DNA of 64,000 nucleotides, taken from NCBI RefSeq assembly GCF_030731085.1, contig NZ_JASNFN010000001.1, positions 372,001 to 436,000 on the forward strand. The letters run 5' to 3'. Every line of letters starts with the position of its first letter. Position 1 is the stretch's first letter. Origin of the DNA: Blastococcus carthaginiensis. GTDB taxonomy: Bacteria; Actinomycetota; Actinomycetes; Mycobacteriales; Geodermatophilaceae. The position numbers were made by a program, and so were the translations under genes. Positions 15,606-22,291 of this stretch are shown in pieces. Under the pieces are notes generated by a model. The model was not told where the DNA came from and did not search any database. It saw only the letters and a list, made by a program, of their open reading frames with translations.

Positions 15606-16472
15606 CTCGTCGTACGCCGGGCCCCCCAGCAGCGCGACCAGCTCCGCGGCGTAGGTCTCGACCAGCGGTTCGGGGGAGACGTGCGCGGTCGGGGAGCCGG
15701 TGCACCACCAGTGCAGGTCGTGGCCGCCGGGCCCCCACCCGCGCCGGTCGAACTCGCCGATCGTCGACACCAGCACGCGCGTGCCGTCGGGGCGGTCCAC
15801 GTGCTCCTGCTCGCGGCGCACCGGCAGCTGCCAGCAGACGTCCGGCTTGGTCGTGAGGGGGTGCAGCCCGGTGCGCAGCGCCATCCGGTGCAGCGCGCAC
15901 CCCGTTCCGCCGGCGAAGCCGGGGCGGTTGAGGAAGACGCAGGCGCCGTCCACCACGCGGGTCCGCAGCGACCGCACGGGTCCGCCGGCGTCGTCGGCGG
16001 TGCGCCCGTCCTCCGGTTCCCCGGCGGTGCGCCCGTCCTCCGGTTCCCCGGCGGTGCGCCCGTCCTCCGGTTCCTCGGGTGTGCGCCCGTCCTCCGGTTC
16101 CTCGGGTGTGCGCCCGTCCTCCGGTTCCTCGGCGGTGCGCCCGTCCTCCGGTTCCTCGGCGTCGTCCTCCTCGGTCCACGAGCCGCGTCCGACGCGGGCG
16201 AGCTGCCAGTCCTCGTCGGTCAGGTCGGCCACCGCGGCGGTGACCCGGTGCAGGTCGTCCTCGTCGGTGAAGAACGCGCCGTGGCTGCAGCAACCGTCGT
16301 CCGCACGCCCCTCGACCACCCCCGCGCAGCCTCGGCCGAACACGCAGGTCCACGCCGACGTGAGCCAGGTCAGGTCGGCGCGGACGACGTGCCCGGGATC
16401 GGCCGGGTCGGGGAACTCCACCCACTCCCGGGCGAAGTCGGGGGCGACCTCGTCGGGGGGCTCGTTCTCCAC
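15489..16472 (-). CDS. Rv0495c-like conserved protein with 27-bp tandem repeat insertion
   Basis: This 327-residue protein precedes ppx as Rv0495c does in M. tuberculosis. Its N-terminal half has LTSAWTCVFGRGCAGV (about 35-50) and DDGCCSHGAFFTDEDD (about 58-73); the C-terminal half has CVFLNRPGFAGGTGCALHRMAL and KPDVCWQLPVRR. These conserved Cys and His residues suggest metal or iron-sulphur binding, and the function is not established. Residues about 106-159 are six near-identical nonapeptides (EPEDGRTAE type) that look like an expansion between the two conserved halves. The 3' end overlaps the AraC-type gene by 117 bp. Confidence 0.75.
   Translation of the reverse strand: MENEPPDEVAPDFAREWVEFPDPADPGHVVRADLTWLTSAWTCVFGRGCAGVVEGRADDGCCSHGAFFTDEDDLHRVTAAVADLTDEDWQLARVGRGSWTEEDDAEEPEDGRTAEEPEDGRTPEEPEDGRTPEEPEDGRTAGEPEDGRTAGEPEDGRTADDAGGPVRSLRTRVVDGACVFLNRPGFAGGTGCALHRMALRTGLHPLTTKPDVCWQLPVRREQEHVDRPDGTRVLVSTIGEFDRRGWGPGGHDLHWWCTGSPTAHVSPEPLVETYAAELVALLGGPAYDELRRLAELRLDQGLVAPHPASPALAGPVPVQLHRRRPEA
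15997..16158. repeat. six 27-bp in-frame tandem repeats
   Basis: The six units begin at 15997, 16024, 16051, 16078, 16105 and 16132. Each encodes a nonapeptide of the Rv0495c-like protein on the minus strand. The units differ at only a few bases, so the array looks recent and potentially length-variable. Confidence 0.9.
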
Positions 16473-16548
16473 CGGGCCAGCGTAGAAGGACCCCCTGCTC
16501 CCGCTCCGCTCACCGCCTCGCGGTGGGGCCCGGCAGGGTGTCGTCCGG

Positions 16549-16554
16549 CAGAAT
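16549..16554 (+). promoter_or_regulatory. -10 box CAGAAT, leaderless promoter of ppx
   Basis: CAGAAT plus 7 bases leads to the ATG at 16562. It rules out the upstream GTG-initiated extension at 16523. Confidence 0.5.
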
Positions 16555-16561
16555 CGGCCGC

Positions 16562-17506
16562 ATGCGGCTGGGTGTGCTGGACGTCGGCTCGAACACGGTG
16601 CACCTGCTGGTGGTGGACGCCCACCGCGGTGCGCACCCCACGCCGATGCACGACGACCGCTGGCTGCTGCGGCTCGCCGAGCAGATCGGGGACGACGGGC
16701 TGCTGTCCAAGGCGGGGGAGAAGGCGCTCCTGCGGGCGGTGCAGAACGCCTGCGAGCAGGCCGAGAAGCAGGGCTGCGAGGAACTGCTCGCGATGGTCAC
16801 CTCCGCCATCCGCGATGCGGCCAACGGCCTCGAGGTGCTCGACCGCGTCCGGGAGCGGACCGGCGTCGAACTGCAGGTCCTCAGCGGTGAGGACGAGGCC
16901 CGGCTGACCTTCCTCGCCGTCCGCCGGTGGTTCGGCTGGAGCGCGGGGCGGCTGCTGGTCTTCGACATCGGCGGCGGCTCGCTCGAGCTCGCCAGCGGCG
17001 TCGACGAGGACCCGGACGTCGCCCTGTCCCTGCCGCTCGGCGCCGGTCGCATGACCCGGCGCTTCCTGCCCGGGGCGCAGCGGGGCGGACGGCCGGATCT
17101 GGCGGCGCTCGACGAACTCGCGGAGTACGCCGACGCGCTGATCGAGCCGGCTGCGAAGAAGCTCCGCGACGTCGGGACGCCGGACCTGGTGGCAGCCACC
17201 AGCAAGACCTTCCGCACCCTCGCCCGCCTGACCGGCGCCGCCCCCTACTCGGCGGGGCTGCAGGTGCCGCGCGAGCTCACCGCCGACGGGCTGGGGCAGC
17301 TCGTCGGCTTCATCTCGCGGATCGAGAGCTCGGCCCTGGCCGAGCTCCGAGGGGTCTCGCCCGACCGCGCACACCAGGTTCCCGCTGGAGCGGTTGTCGC
17401 TGCCGCAACTCTGCGTGCGCTGGACGTACGGTGCGTGAAGATCTGTCCGTGGGCGCTGCGCGAGGGAGTCATCCTCCGCCGGCTGGACTCGTTGGGAGGG
17501 GCGTGA
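16562..17506 (+). CDS. ppx: exopolyphosphatase Ppx/GppA family
   Basis: This 314-residue cytoplasmic enzyme of the ASKHA fold removes phosphate from polyphosphate or pppGpp. It starts MRLGVLDVGSNTVHLLVVDA (phosphate 1 loop) and has TSAIRDAANG, LSGEDEARLTFLAV (about 106-119), FDIGGGSLELASG (about 136-148) and LPLGAGRMTRRF. It is short and lacks the C-terminal HD domain of E. coli Ppx, like mycobacterial Ppx1. The start is set by a leaderless -10 box. The stop overlaps the ATG of the following membrane protein (TGATG). Polyphosphate turnover fits the nearby phosphate regulators. Confidence 0.9.
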   Translation: MRLGVLDVGSNTVHLLVVDAHRGAHPTPMHDDRWLLRLAEQIGDDGLLSKAGEKALLRAVQNACEQAEKQGCEELLAMVTSAIRDAANGLEVLDRVRERTGVELQVLSGEDEARLTFLAVRRWFGWSAGRLLVFDIGGGSLELASGVDEDPDVALSLPLGAGRMTRRFLPGAQRGGRPDLAALDELAEYADALIEPAAKKLRDVGTPDLVAATSKTFRTLARLTGAAPYSAGLQVPRELTADGLGQLVGFISRIESSALAELRGVSPDRAHQVPAGAVVAAATLRALDVRCVKICPWALREGVILRRLDSLGGA

Positions 17507-18297
17507 TGGCCGAACCGGACTGGAACCCGGACACGGGAGGACGCTCGCTCGCCGAGATCCTGCGCGAGGCCGGCATCGAGTCCGCCGCCCGCACCGCCCG
17601 ACGCCGGCGTTCCGACGACGACGATGACACGGGCATCCGCCAGCGGCGCGCCGACGCCGACGCCGGCGCCGACCGGACCGGCTACGGCCGGCGCCGCAGC
17701 GACCTGCAGGTCCCCGAGCCGGCGCCCGCGGCCGCGCGGGGCAGCCGGTCGGCCGGCCGGGCCGCCGACCCCGTGACCGCCGCGATCCCGGGGCTGCGGC
17801 CCGACCGCAAGCCCGGGGTCCCGCATCCCTCCGGTCCGGTGCCGCCGCTCCGGCGCCCCGCCGAGGCGGCGGAGGCGGCCGGTGCGCAGCGCACGACCAC
17901 CCGCCGGCCCGCCCGCGGGGCGACAGCGGCCGGGGCAGCCCCTCGAGACGGCGTGCCGTCCACCGGGCCGATCCCCGTGGTGCGGGCGGACGACGCCGAC
18001 CTCGACGCCACCCCGCGCGAGAGCGCGCTGGCCTGGCTCCGCTTCGCCGGCGAGCTGGTCATCGCCCTCGCGGCCGGGGTCGGCATCTACTTCGCCGCCA
18101 CCGTGCTCTGGGAGTTGATCCCGCACCTGGCGGTGTTCCTGGCCCCGCTGGCCGTCACCGGGCTCGTGGCCGGGGTGAACCTGTGGCGCGAGCGCCAGGG
18201 CACCGAACCGGTGGGTGTCCGCCTGCTCGCCGTCCTGGTGTTCGCGGGCACCCTGCTCACGATCGCCCCGGCGGCGACGCTCCTCGCGACCTCCTGA
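17506..18297 (+). CDS. Rv0497-like membrane protein with disordered N-terminus
   Basis: The 263-residue protein has a long charged, Arg/Ala/Pro-rich cytoplasmic N-terminus (about 1-175) beginning MAEPDWNPDTGGRSLAEILREAG, then three hydrophobic segments (about 184-206, 208-224 and 238-258). Position after ppx and before proC corresponds to Rv0497 of M. tuberculosis, a conserved membrane protein of unknown function. The SLAEILREAG amphipathic stretch is the most family-like part of the tail. The start overlaps the ppx stop by one base, so the two are co-translated. Confidence 0.75.
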   Translation: MAEPDWNPDTGGRSLAEILREAGIESAARTARRRRSDDDDDTGIRQRRADADAGADRTGYGRRRSDLQVPEPAPAAARGSRSAGRAADPVTAAIPGLRPDRKPGVPHPSGPVPPLRRPAEAAEAAGAQRTTTRRPARGATAAGAAPRDGVPSTGPIPVVRADDADLDATPRESALAWLRFAGELVIALAAGVGIYFAATVLWELIPHLAVFLAPLAVTGLVAGVNLWRERQGTEPVGVRLLAVLVFAGTLLTIAPAATLLATS

Positions 18298-18304
18298 CCG
18301 CCGG

Positions 18305-18871
18305 TCAGGCGTCGGCCGGCTCGGCGTCGCGCGACGGGGCGAACTCCTCCACGATCGCCGCCCCGAAGGCGTCGAGGTCGTCGGGCTTGCGGCTGGTCAC
18401 CAGGTTGCCGTCGACCACGACCTCCTCGTCCACCCAGTCGGCGCCCGCGTTGCGCAGGTCGGTCTGCAGCGAGGGCCAGGAGGTCATCCGGCGGCCGCGG
18501 ACCACACCGGCCTCGATCAGCACCCACGGGGCGTGGCAGATCGCGGCCACCGGCTTCCCCGCGTCGAAGAACGCCTTCACGAAGGTCACCGCATCGGCGT
18601 CCGCGCGCACGAAGTCCCCGTTGATGACGCCGCCGGGCAGGACCAGGGCCGCGTAGTCGTCGGGGTCGGCCGAGCCGAGGTCGGTGTCGACCGTGCGCCG
18701 CTCGCCCTTGTCGATGTGGTCGTAGGCGGTGATCGTCCCCGTCGAGAACGACACCAGCTCCGGCTCGGCGCCGGCCTCCTCGAGCGCCTGCCAGGGGCGG
18801 TCCAACTCGACCTGCTCCACACCGTCGGTGGCCAGCACGGCCACCCTCATCCCATCCAGTTCTCCTGCCAT
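18305..18871 (-). CDS. DJ-1/PfpI family protein (type 1 glutamine amidotransferase-like)
   Basis: This 188-residue protein covers a whole PfpI domain: RVAVLATDGVEQVEL at the N-terminus, ALVLPGGVINGD (about 71-82) and the nucleophile elbow AAICHAPWVLIEAGV (about 104-118) with Cys followed by His. Members act as chaperones, deglycases or proteases; the exact activity is uncertain. It resembles the general-stress YraA/YfkM type by length and by TSWPSLQTDLRNAGADWVDEEVV. The ATG at 18871 follows TAGCGC by 7 bases. It converges on the Rv0497-like gene with a 7-base gap. Confidence 0.85.
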   Translation of the reverse strand: MAGELDGMRVAVLATDGVEQVELDRPWQALEEAGAEPELVSFSTGTITAYDHIDKGERRTVDTDLGSADPDDYAALVLPGGVINGDFVRADADAVTFVKAFFDAGKPVAAICHAPWVLIEAGVVRGRRMTSWPSLQTDLRNAGADWVDEEVVVDGNLVTSRKPDDLDAFGAAIVEEFAPSRDAEPADA

Positions 18872-18917
18872 GACGGCGGCGCTACCCGGTGCCCGGAGCC
18901 GGCACACGCCGGAGCAC

Positions 18918-18923
18918 TACGGT
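18918..18923 (+). promoter_or_regulatory. -10 box TACGGT, leaderless promoter of the orf-proC unit
   Basis: TACGGT plus 7 bases leads to the GTG at 18931. It is the main support for treating 18931-19248 as a gene rather than untranslated leader of proC. Confidence 0.5.
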
Positions 18924-18930
18924 TTCGGGC

Positions 18931-19248
18931 GTGCCCGTCCGTCCGCGTGCCCGCCGCGCCTCGCTGCCTCCCGTGGGCGCCGCGCGGGGTGCCGGGGACG
19001 TGGTCGGCCCGGCCGCCGGGCCGGCGGCCGTCCGGTGCCTCGACGTCCGGACGGCGGGCGACGGGGAGCCGGCCGTCGACCCACGACCGATCGCCGTCAC
19101 CGGTGAGCGCGCGGCCCGGGACGACCGCGCGCCCGACAGCTGGGAGCCCGTCATGCCCTGGGGAGAACCGACCGAGGAGCAGCGCCGCCTGCCCGCCGCC
19201 GGCCACGCCGTCCGCGGGCAGCTGCCCGTCGCGGTGGTGCGGCCGTGA
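18931..19248 (+). CDS. hypothetical protein translationally coupled to proC
   Basis: This frame encodes 105 residues with no family I recognise. The N-terminal half is Arg/Ala/Gly-rich and low in complexity, and the C-terminal part (DSWEPVMPWGEPTEEQRRLPAAGHAV, about 75-97) looks like a short folded or peptide-like segment. Two signs favour translation: a TACGGT -10 box placed exactly for a leaderless GTG, and a 4-bp GTGA overlap with proC. Homology evidence is lacking, so it could be a spurious frame in the proC leader. Confidence 0.45.
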   Translation: MPVRPRARRASLPPVGAARGAGDVVGPAAGPAAVRCLDVRTAGDGEPAVDPRPIAVTGERAARDDRAPDSWEPVMPWGEPTEEQRRLPAAGHAVRGQLPVAVVRP

Positions 19249-20063
19249 CCGCGACCGGCCGCCGCGGCCTGGCCATCGTCGGCGGCGGCAAGATCGGCGA
19301 GGCGCTGCTGTCCGGCCTCGTCCGGCGCGGCGGGGCCGACGGGCTCCTCGTCGTCGAGCGGAGCCCGCAGCGCGCCGCCGAGCTCACCGACCGCTACGGG
19401 GTCCCCGCGGTGGGGCTCGCCGACGCCGCGGCCCGGGCGCGGGTGCTGCTGCTGGCGGTGAAGCCGCAGGACATCGACACGCTCCTGGGGCTGGTCGCGG
19501 CGCACGTCGACGACGGGCACCTGGTGGTCTCCGTGGCCGCGGGCGTGCCCACGGCGCGCATCGAGGCGGCGCTCCCGCCCGGGGTCCCGGTCGTGCGCGT
19601 CATGCCGAACACCCCGGCGCTCGTGGACGAGGGCATGAGCGTGCTCTCGGCCGGTGCGCACGCGGGGGAGGAGCACCTGGACGAGGCGGAGGCGCTGCTG
19701 GCGGCGGTCGGGCGCGTGCGCCGGGTGCCGGAGTCCCAGCAGGACGCCGTCACCGCGCTGTCGGGGAGCGGGCCCGCCTACTTCTTCTACCTGGTCGAGG
19801 CGATGGTCGACGCGGGCATCCTGCTGGGGCTGCCGCGCGCGCTGGCCGCGGACCTCATCGTGCAGACGGCGCTGGGTGCGGCGGTGATGATGCGCGACTC
19901 CGGCGAGCACCCGGTCCAGCTGCGCGAGGCGGTCTCCAGCCCCGGTGGCACGACGATCGCCGCGATCCGGGAGCTGGAGAAGCACGGCGTCCGGGCGGCG
20001 CTCATGGCCGCGATCGAGGCGGCGCACGCGCGCTCGGTGGAGCTGGGCCGGGACGCGACCTGA
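19245..20063 (+). CDS. proC: pyrroline-5-carboxylate reductase ProC
   Basis: ProC catalyses the last step of proline synthesis, reducing 1-pyrroline-5-carboxylate with NAD(P)H. The 272-residue protein has the N-terminal Rossmann motif AIVGGGKIGEALLSGL (about 8-23), AVKPQDID (about 73-80), VRVMPNTPALVDEGMSVLS (about 117-135) and the signature region ALSGSGPAYFFYLVEAM and SSPGGTTIAAIRELE (about 228-242) near the C-terminus. The GTG start overlaps the preceding small frame. ppx-Rv0497-proC order is conserved with M. tuberculosis. Confidence 0.95.
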   Translation: MTATGRRGLAIVGGGKIGEALLSGLVRRGGADGLLVVERSPQRAAELTDRYGVPAVGLADAAARARVLLLAVKPQDIDTLLGLVAAHVDDGHLVVSVAAGVPTARIEAALPPGVPVVRVMPNTPALVDEGMSVLSAGAHAGEEHLDEAEALLAAVGRVRRVPESQQDAVTALSGSGPAYFFYLVEAMVDAGILLGLPRALAADLIVQTALGAAVMMRDSGEHPVQLREAVSSPGGTTIAAIRELEKHGVRAALMAAIEAAHARSVELGRDAT

Positions 20064-20407
20064 CGACAAGTCCTGACGTCGACACGGCAGGACGCGGTGC
20101 CGGCGCCTTCCCGTGTCGACAGGTCGACGCGCACCGGGCGTGAGTGGGCGAACACGGTAGTGCACATCGGCGCGGATCTGCACCACCCTGCGTCACTGAG
20201 TTCTCACCGTGTCGCGAAACGCGCCGGAACGCGTGTGCACCGTGTTGCATAGGTGTAGTTCTGCCTAGGACGGACCGGTCCGCCTGTTCGTTTCACCCAT
20301 CGCTTCAGTCACGCCCGCCCCCTTACTCTCAGTACCAGCGCGTGCGTGTTCAGTTGCCGGTGGGGAAGCCGGCGCCACGACACGAGCTAGGTACCGGAGA
20401 CGAAGAC
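20064..20407 (+). other. 344-bp gene-free region upstream of the BldC-like gene
   Basis: No gene is seen. A 10-bp inverted repeat (20078-20087 with 20111-20120) just after proC could terminate its transcript. A further imperfect inverted repeat (AACACGGT..GCAC at 20151-20164, GTGCACCGTGTT at 20235-20246) lies in the long upstream region of the BldC-like gene. The AT content is higher than elsewhere, suggesting a promoter-rich regulatory region, but I cannot place the start of transcription. Confidence 0.5.
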
Positions 20408-20752
20408 ATGACCATGCCCCAGCGCCACGCTGCCGCCACCGTCGTCCGTCCGGGGATGCCCATGCCCCGTCAGATGGGTCGCCCGATGAGCGCCGCGGCG
20501 GTTGCCCGCCCCGTGCCGGCCCAGCACCCCGCCGCCATGCCGATCGGCCGCCCGACCGTCCCGGCCCCCCGCGCCGCCGTCACCTTCCTGACCGTCGCCG
20601 AGGTCGCCTCGATGATGCGCGTCTCCAAGATGACCGTGTACCGCCTCGTCCACGCCGGTGAGCTCTCCGCCGTCCGCGTCGGCCGCTCGTTCCGCGTGCC
20701 GGAGCGCGCCGTGCAGGACTACCTGCGCGACGCCTACACCGACATCGCCTGA
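20408..20752 (+). CDS. BldC-like / excisionase-family helix-turn-helix protein (Rv0500A-like)
   Basis: This 114-residue protein ends in a MerR-type winged helix: FLTVAEVASMMRVSKMTVYRLVHAGELSAVRVGRSFRVPERAVQDYLRDA (about 60-110). This is the DNA-binding domain of BldC and of M. tuberculosis Rv0500A, small regulators that bind DNA head-to-tail. The first ~58 residues are a Met/Pro/Arg-rich disordered extension not found in the 68-77-residue relatives. The ATG at 20408 follows a GGAGAC Shine-Dalgarno; starts inside the extension cannot be excluded. It sits between proC and bS22 as in mycobacteria. Confidence 0.85.
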   Translation: MTMPQRHAAATVVRPGMPMPRQMGRPMSAAAVARPVPAQHPAAMPIGRPTVPAPRAAVTFLTVAEVASMMRVSKMTVYRLVHAGELSAVRVGRSFRVPERAVQDYLRDAYTDIA

Positions 20753-20775
20753 GAGGCGCACCGCTCCGCCTGCAG

Positions 20776-20818
20776 CGTCGCGACGAGTGGGGGCCGGAGG
20801 CTCCCGCGAGGAGTGACG
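20776..20818 (+). repeat. intergenic two-stem GGA-triloop element
   Basis: The inner stem 20789-20795 with 20799-20805 (one G-T pair) closes a GGA loop. The outer stem 20776-20781 pairs with 20813-20818, with one G-T pair. The architecture is shared with 4244, 10803 and 20859. Confidence 0.55.
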
Positions 20819-20819
20819 G

Positions 20820-20845
20820 GCCGGCTCCACCCGACGGGAGCCGGC
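20820..20845 (+). terminator. hairpin after the BldC-like gene
   Basis: A perfect 9-bp stem (20820-20828 with 20837-20845) has an 8-nt loop. It lies about 70 bases after the stop codon. Confidence 0.5.
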
Positions 20846-20858
20846 GCCTCGCGGCAGT

Positions 20859-20914
20859 GTCGCGCCGAGTGGGCCCCGGAGGGGTCCGCGCAGGCGTGAC
20901 GGAACGGCTCAGCG
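20859..20914 (+). repeat. intergenic two-stem repeat, copy B
   Basis: It is 51/56 identical to 4244-4299. The inner stem 20871-20877 with 20881-20887 has a GGA loop. The outer arm 20859-20866 pairs with 20893-20900, where one C-to-T change gives a G-T pair instead of breaking the stem. Confidence 0.6.
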
Positions 20915-20934
20915 CGACAGGGGCACGGCCGTTG

Positions 20935-20959
20935 GTCGCGGTGTCGCCCGGAGGGTGAC
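20935..20959. repeat. CGCGGTG + GGA hairpin element, copy 4 (divergent)
   Basis: The stem 20943-20949 with 20953-20959 contains one G-T pair and a GGA loop. It is preceded by a degenerate CGCGGTG. It lies 117 bases before the bS22 start. Confidence 0.5.
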
Positions 20960-21075
20960 CGTGGGAAGAGCATCGCCGCGGGGTGGCTCGGGTACGCTCG
21001 GTCGCCGGGCGACGGCAGGGCAGGCTCCTGCGGCCGCGTTCGAGCTGATCATTTCGCGAAGTCGGGAGAGCACAC

Positions 21076-21174
21076 GTGGGTTCGGTCATCAAGAAGCGGC
21101 GCAAGCGGATGGCGAAGAAGAAGCACCGCAAGCTGCTGAAGAAGACGCGCGTCCAGCGCCGCAACAAGAAGTGA
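21076..21174 (+). CDS. small ribosomal subunit protein bS22 (AURKAIP1/COX24 domain, Rv0500B-like)
   Basis: This 32-residue, extremely basic peptide begins MGSVIKKRRKRMAKKKHRK and ends RRNKK. It matches the short AURKAIP1/COX24-domain protein seen on the 30S subunit of mycobacterial ribosomes and named bS22, which binds 16S rRNA in the decoding region. It is too short for most gene callers. The GTG at 21076 has a GGGAGAG Shine-Dalgarno 6 bases upstream. As in M. tuberculosis it sits between the BldC-like gene and a galE2-like epimerase, 10 bases before the latter. Confidence 0.92.
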   Translation: MGSVIKKRRKRMAKKKHRKLLKKTRVQRRNKK

Positions 21175-21184
21175 GCTGAGGCTC

Positions 21185-22291
21185 GTGCCGCCTGCGGTCG
21201 TCCTCGTCACCGGTGTGAGCCGGTGGCTGGGTGGCGCGCTGGCGGCCGAGCTCGCCTCCGACCCGCGCATCCAGCGGGTCATCGGTGTGGACACGGTCCC
21301 CCCGTCGCCGGCCATGCTGCGCCGGTTGGGTCGCACCGAGTTCGTCCGGGCCGACATCCGCAACCCGTTGATCGGCAAGGTCATCGCCGCGGCGTCGGTC
21401 GACACCGTCGTGCACATGAACATCAGCTCCACGCCGGCCGGCTCCGGCGGGCGGGTGCCGATGAAGGAGCTCAACGTCATCGGCACCATGCAGCTGCTGG
21501 CGGCCTGCCAGCGGGCGTCGTCGGTGCGCCGTTTCGTGCTGAAGTCGACCAGCGCCGTCTACGGCGCCTCGTCACGAGACCCCGCCGTCTTCACCGAGGC
21601 CATGCAGGCGCGGCAGGTGCCCTCCGGCGGCTTCGCCCGGGACAGCGTCGACATCGAGGGCTACGTGCGCTCCTTCGGCCGCCGCCGGCCCGACGTCGAC
21701 GTGGCCGTGCTCCGGTTCACCAATTTCATCGGCCCGCGCATCGACTCGCTGCTGACCGGCTTCCTGCGCATGCCGCTGGTGCCGACGGCCCTGGGCTACG
21801 ACGCCCGGGTGCAGCTGCTGCACGAGGACGATGCGCTCGCGGTGCTGACGCGGGCGACCACCGGCGACTTCGCCGGCACCGTGAACGTGGGCGGCGAGGG
21901 CACTCTCCTGCTGTCGCAGGCCATCCGCCGGCTGGGTCGCATCGAGCTGCCGCTGCCCACGCCCGCCCTGGGCTCGGTCGGCCGGCTGTCGCGCCGGTTC
22001 GGCTTCGTCGACTACTCCCCGGAGCAGATGCGCTTCCTGAACTTCGGCCGCGTGGTCGACACGACGGTGCTGCGCCGCGACTTCGGCTACACCCCGCGCT
22101 ACACCACCGCGGCCGCGCTGGCCGACTACGCGACCACCGTGCCGCCGGTCCTCGACCCGGCCGCCGTCCGGACGGTGGGCGGTGGGCTGCGGTCGGTGCT
22201 GGGCCGGATCGGCGACACCGCCTCGGCCGTGGAGCACCGGTTCCGGCCGGCCCCGCCGTCCCCGGCGCTGCGGGCGGTGCGCGATGCCTGA
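21185..22291 (+). CDS. NAD-dependent epimerase/dehydratase (Rv0501/GalE2-like)
   Basis: This 368-residue extended SDR has the Rossmann motif VLVTGVSRWLGGALAAELA (about 5-23; GxxxxxG rather than the usual GxxGxxG), VHMNISSTP, a KSTSAVYGASS segment (about 120-130) and TNFIGPRIDSLLTGFL. The usual YxxxK is not obvious: the region around DSVDIEGYVRSFGRRRP has Tyr but no Lys four residues on, so catalysis may be altered. Substrate unknown. It is followed with an 8-bp overlap by the acyltransferase gene, as in M. tuberculosis Rv0501-Rv0502. The start is GTG. Confidence 0.8.
   Translation: MPPAVVLVTGVSRWLGGALAAELASDPRIQRVIGVDTVPPSPAMLRRLGRTEFVRADIRNPLIGKVIAAASVDTVVHMNISSTPAGSGGRVPMKELNVIGTMQLLAACQRASSVRRFVLKSTSAVYGASSRDPAVFTEAMQARQVPSGGFARDSVDIEGYVRSFGRRRPDVDVAVLRFTNFIGPRIDSLLTGFLRMPLVPTALGYDARVQLLHEDDALAVLTRATTGDFAGTVNVGGEGTLLLSQAIRRLGRIELPLPTPALGSVGRLSRRFGFVDYSPEQMRFLNFGRVVDTTVLRRDFGYTPRYTTAAALADYATTVPPVLDPAAVRTVGGGLRSVLGRIGDTASAVEHRFRPAPPSPALRAVRDA

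Larger units (their letters stand above)
20753..21075. other. 323-bp gene-free gap between BldC-like and bS22 genes
   Basis: No protein gene is seen. The gap holds a two-stem element (20776-20818), a 9-bp terminator-like hairpin (20820-20828 with 20837-20845), the second long copy of the 56-bp repeat (20859-20914), a CCGCGGTG-type hairpin (20943-20959) and a TACGCT -10 candidate (20993-20998) for the bS22 gene. Confidence 0.65.

Noticed and set aside
15997..16158. possible CRISPR array
   Set aside because: The 27-bp units are directly adjacent with no unique spacers and encode a peptide repeat. The hemA array is rejected for the same reason.
20078..20120. regulatory operator for the BldC-like gene
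   Set aside because: The GTCGACACGG/CCGTGTCGAC repeat lies immediately after proC with a 23-base loop and is better read as a weak terminator for proC.
21076..21174. spurious Lys/Arg-rich frame
   Set aside because: Initially suspected as random. The peptide matches the known 32-33-residue bS22 protein and the gene context, so it was kept as a gene.
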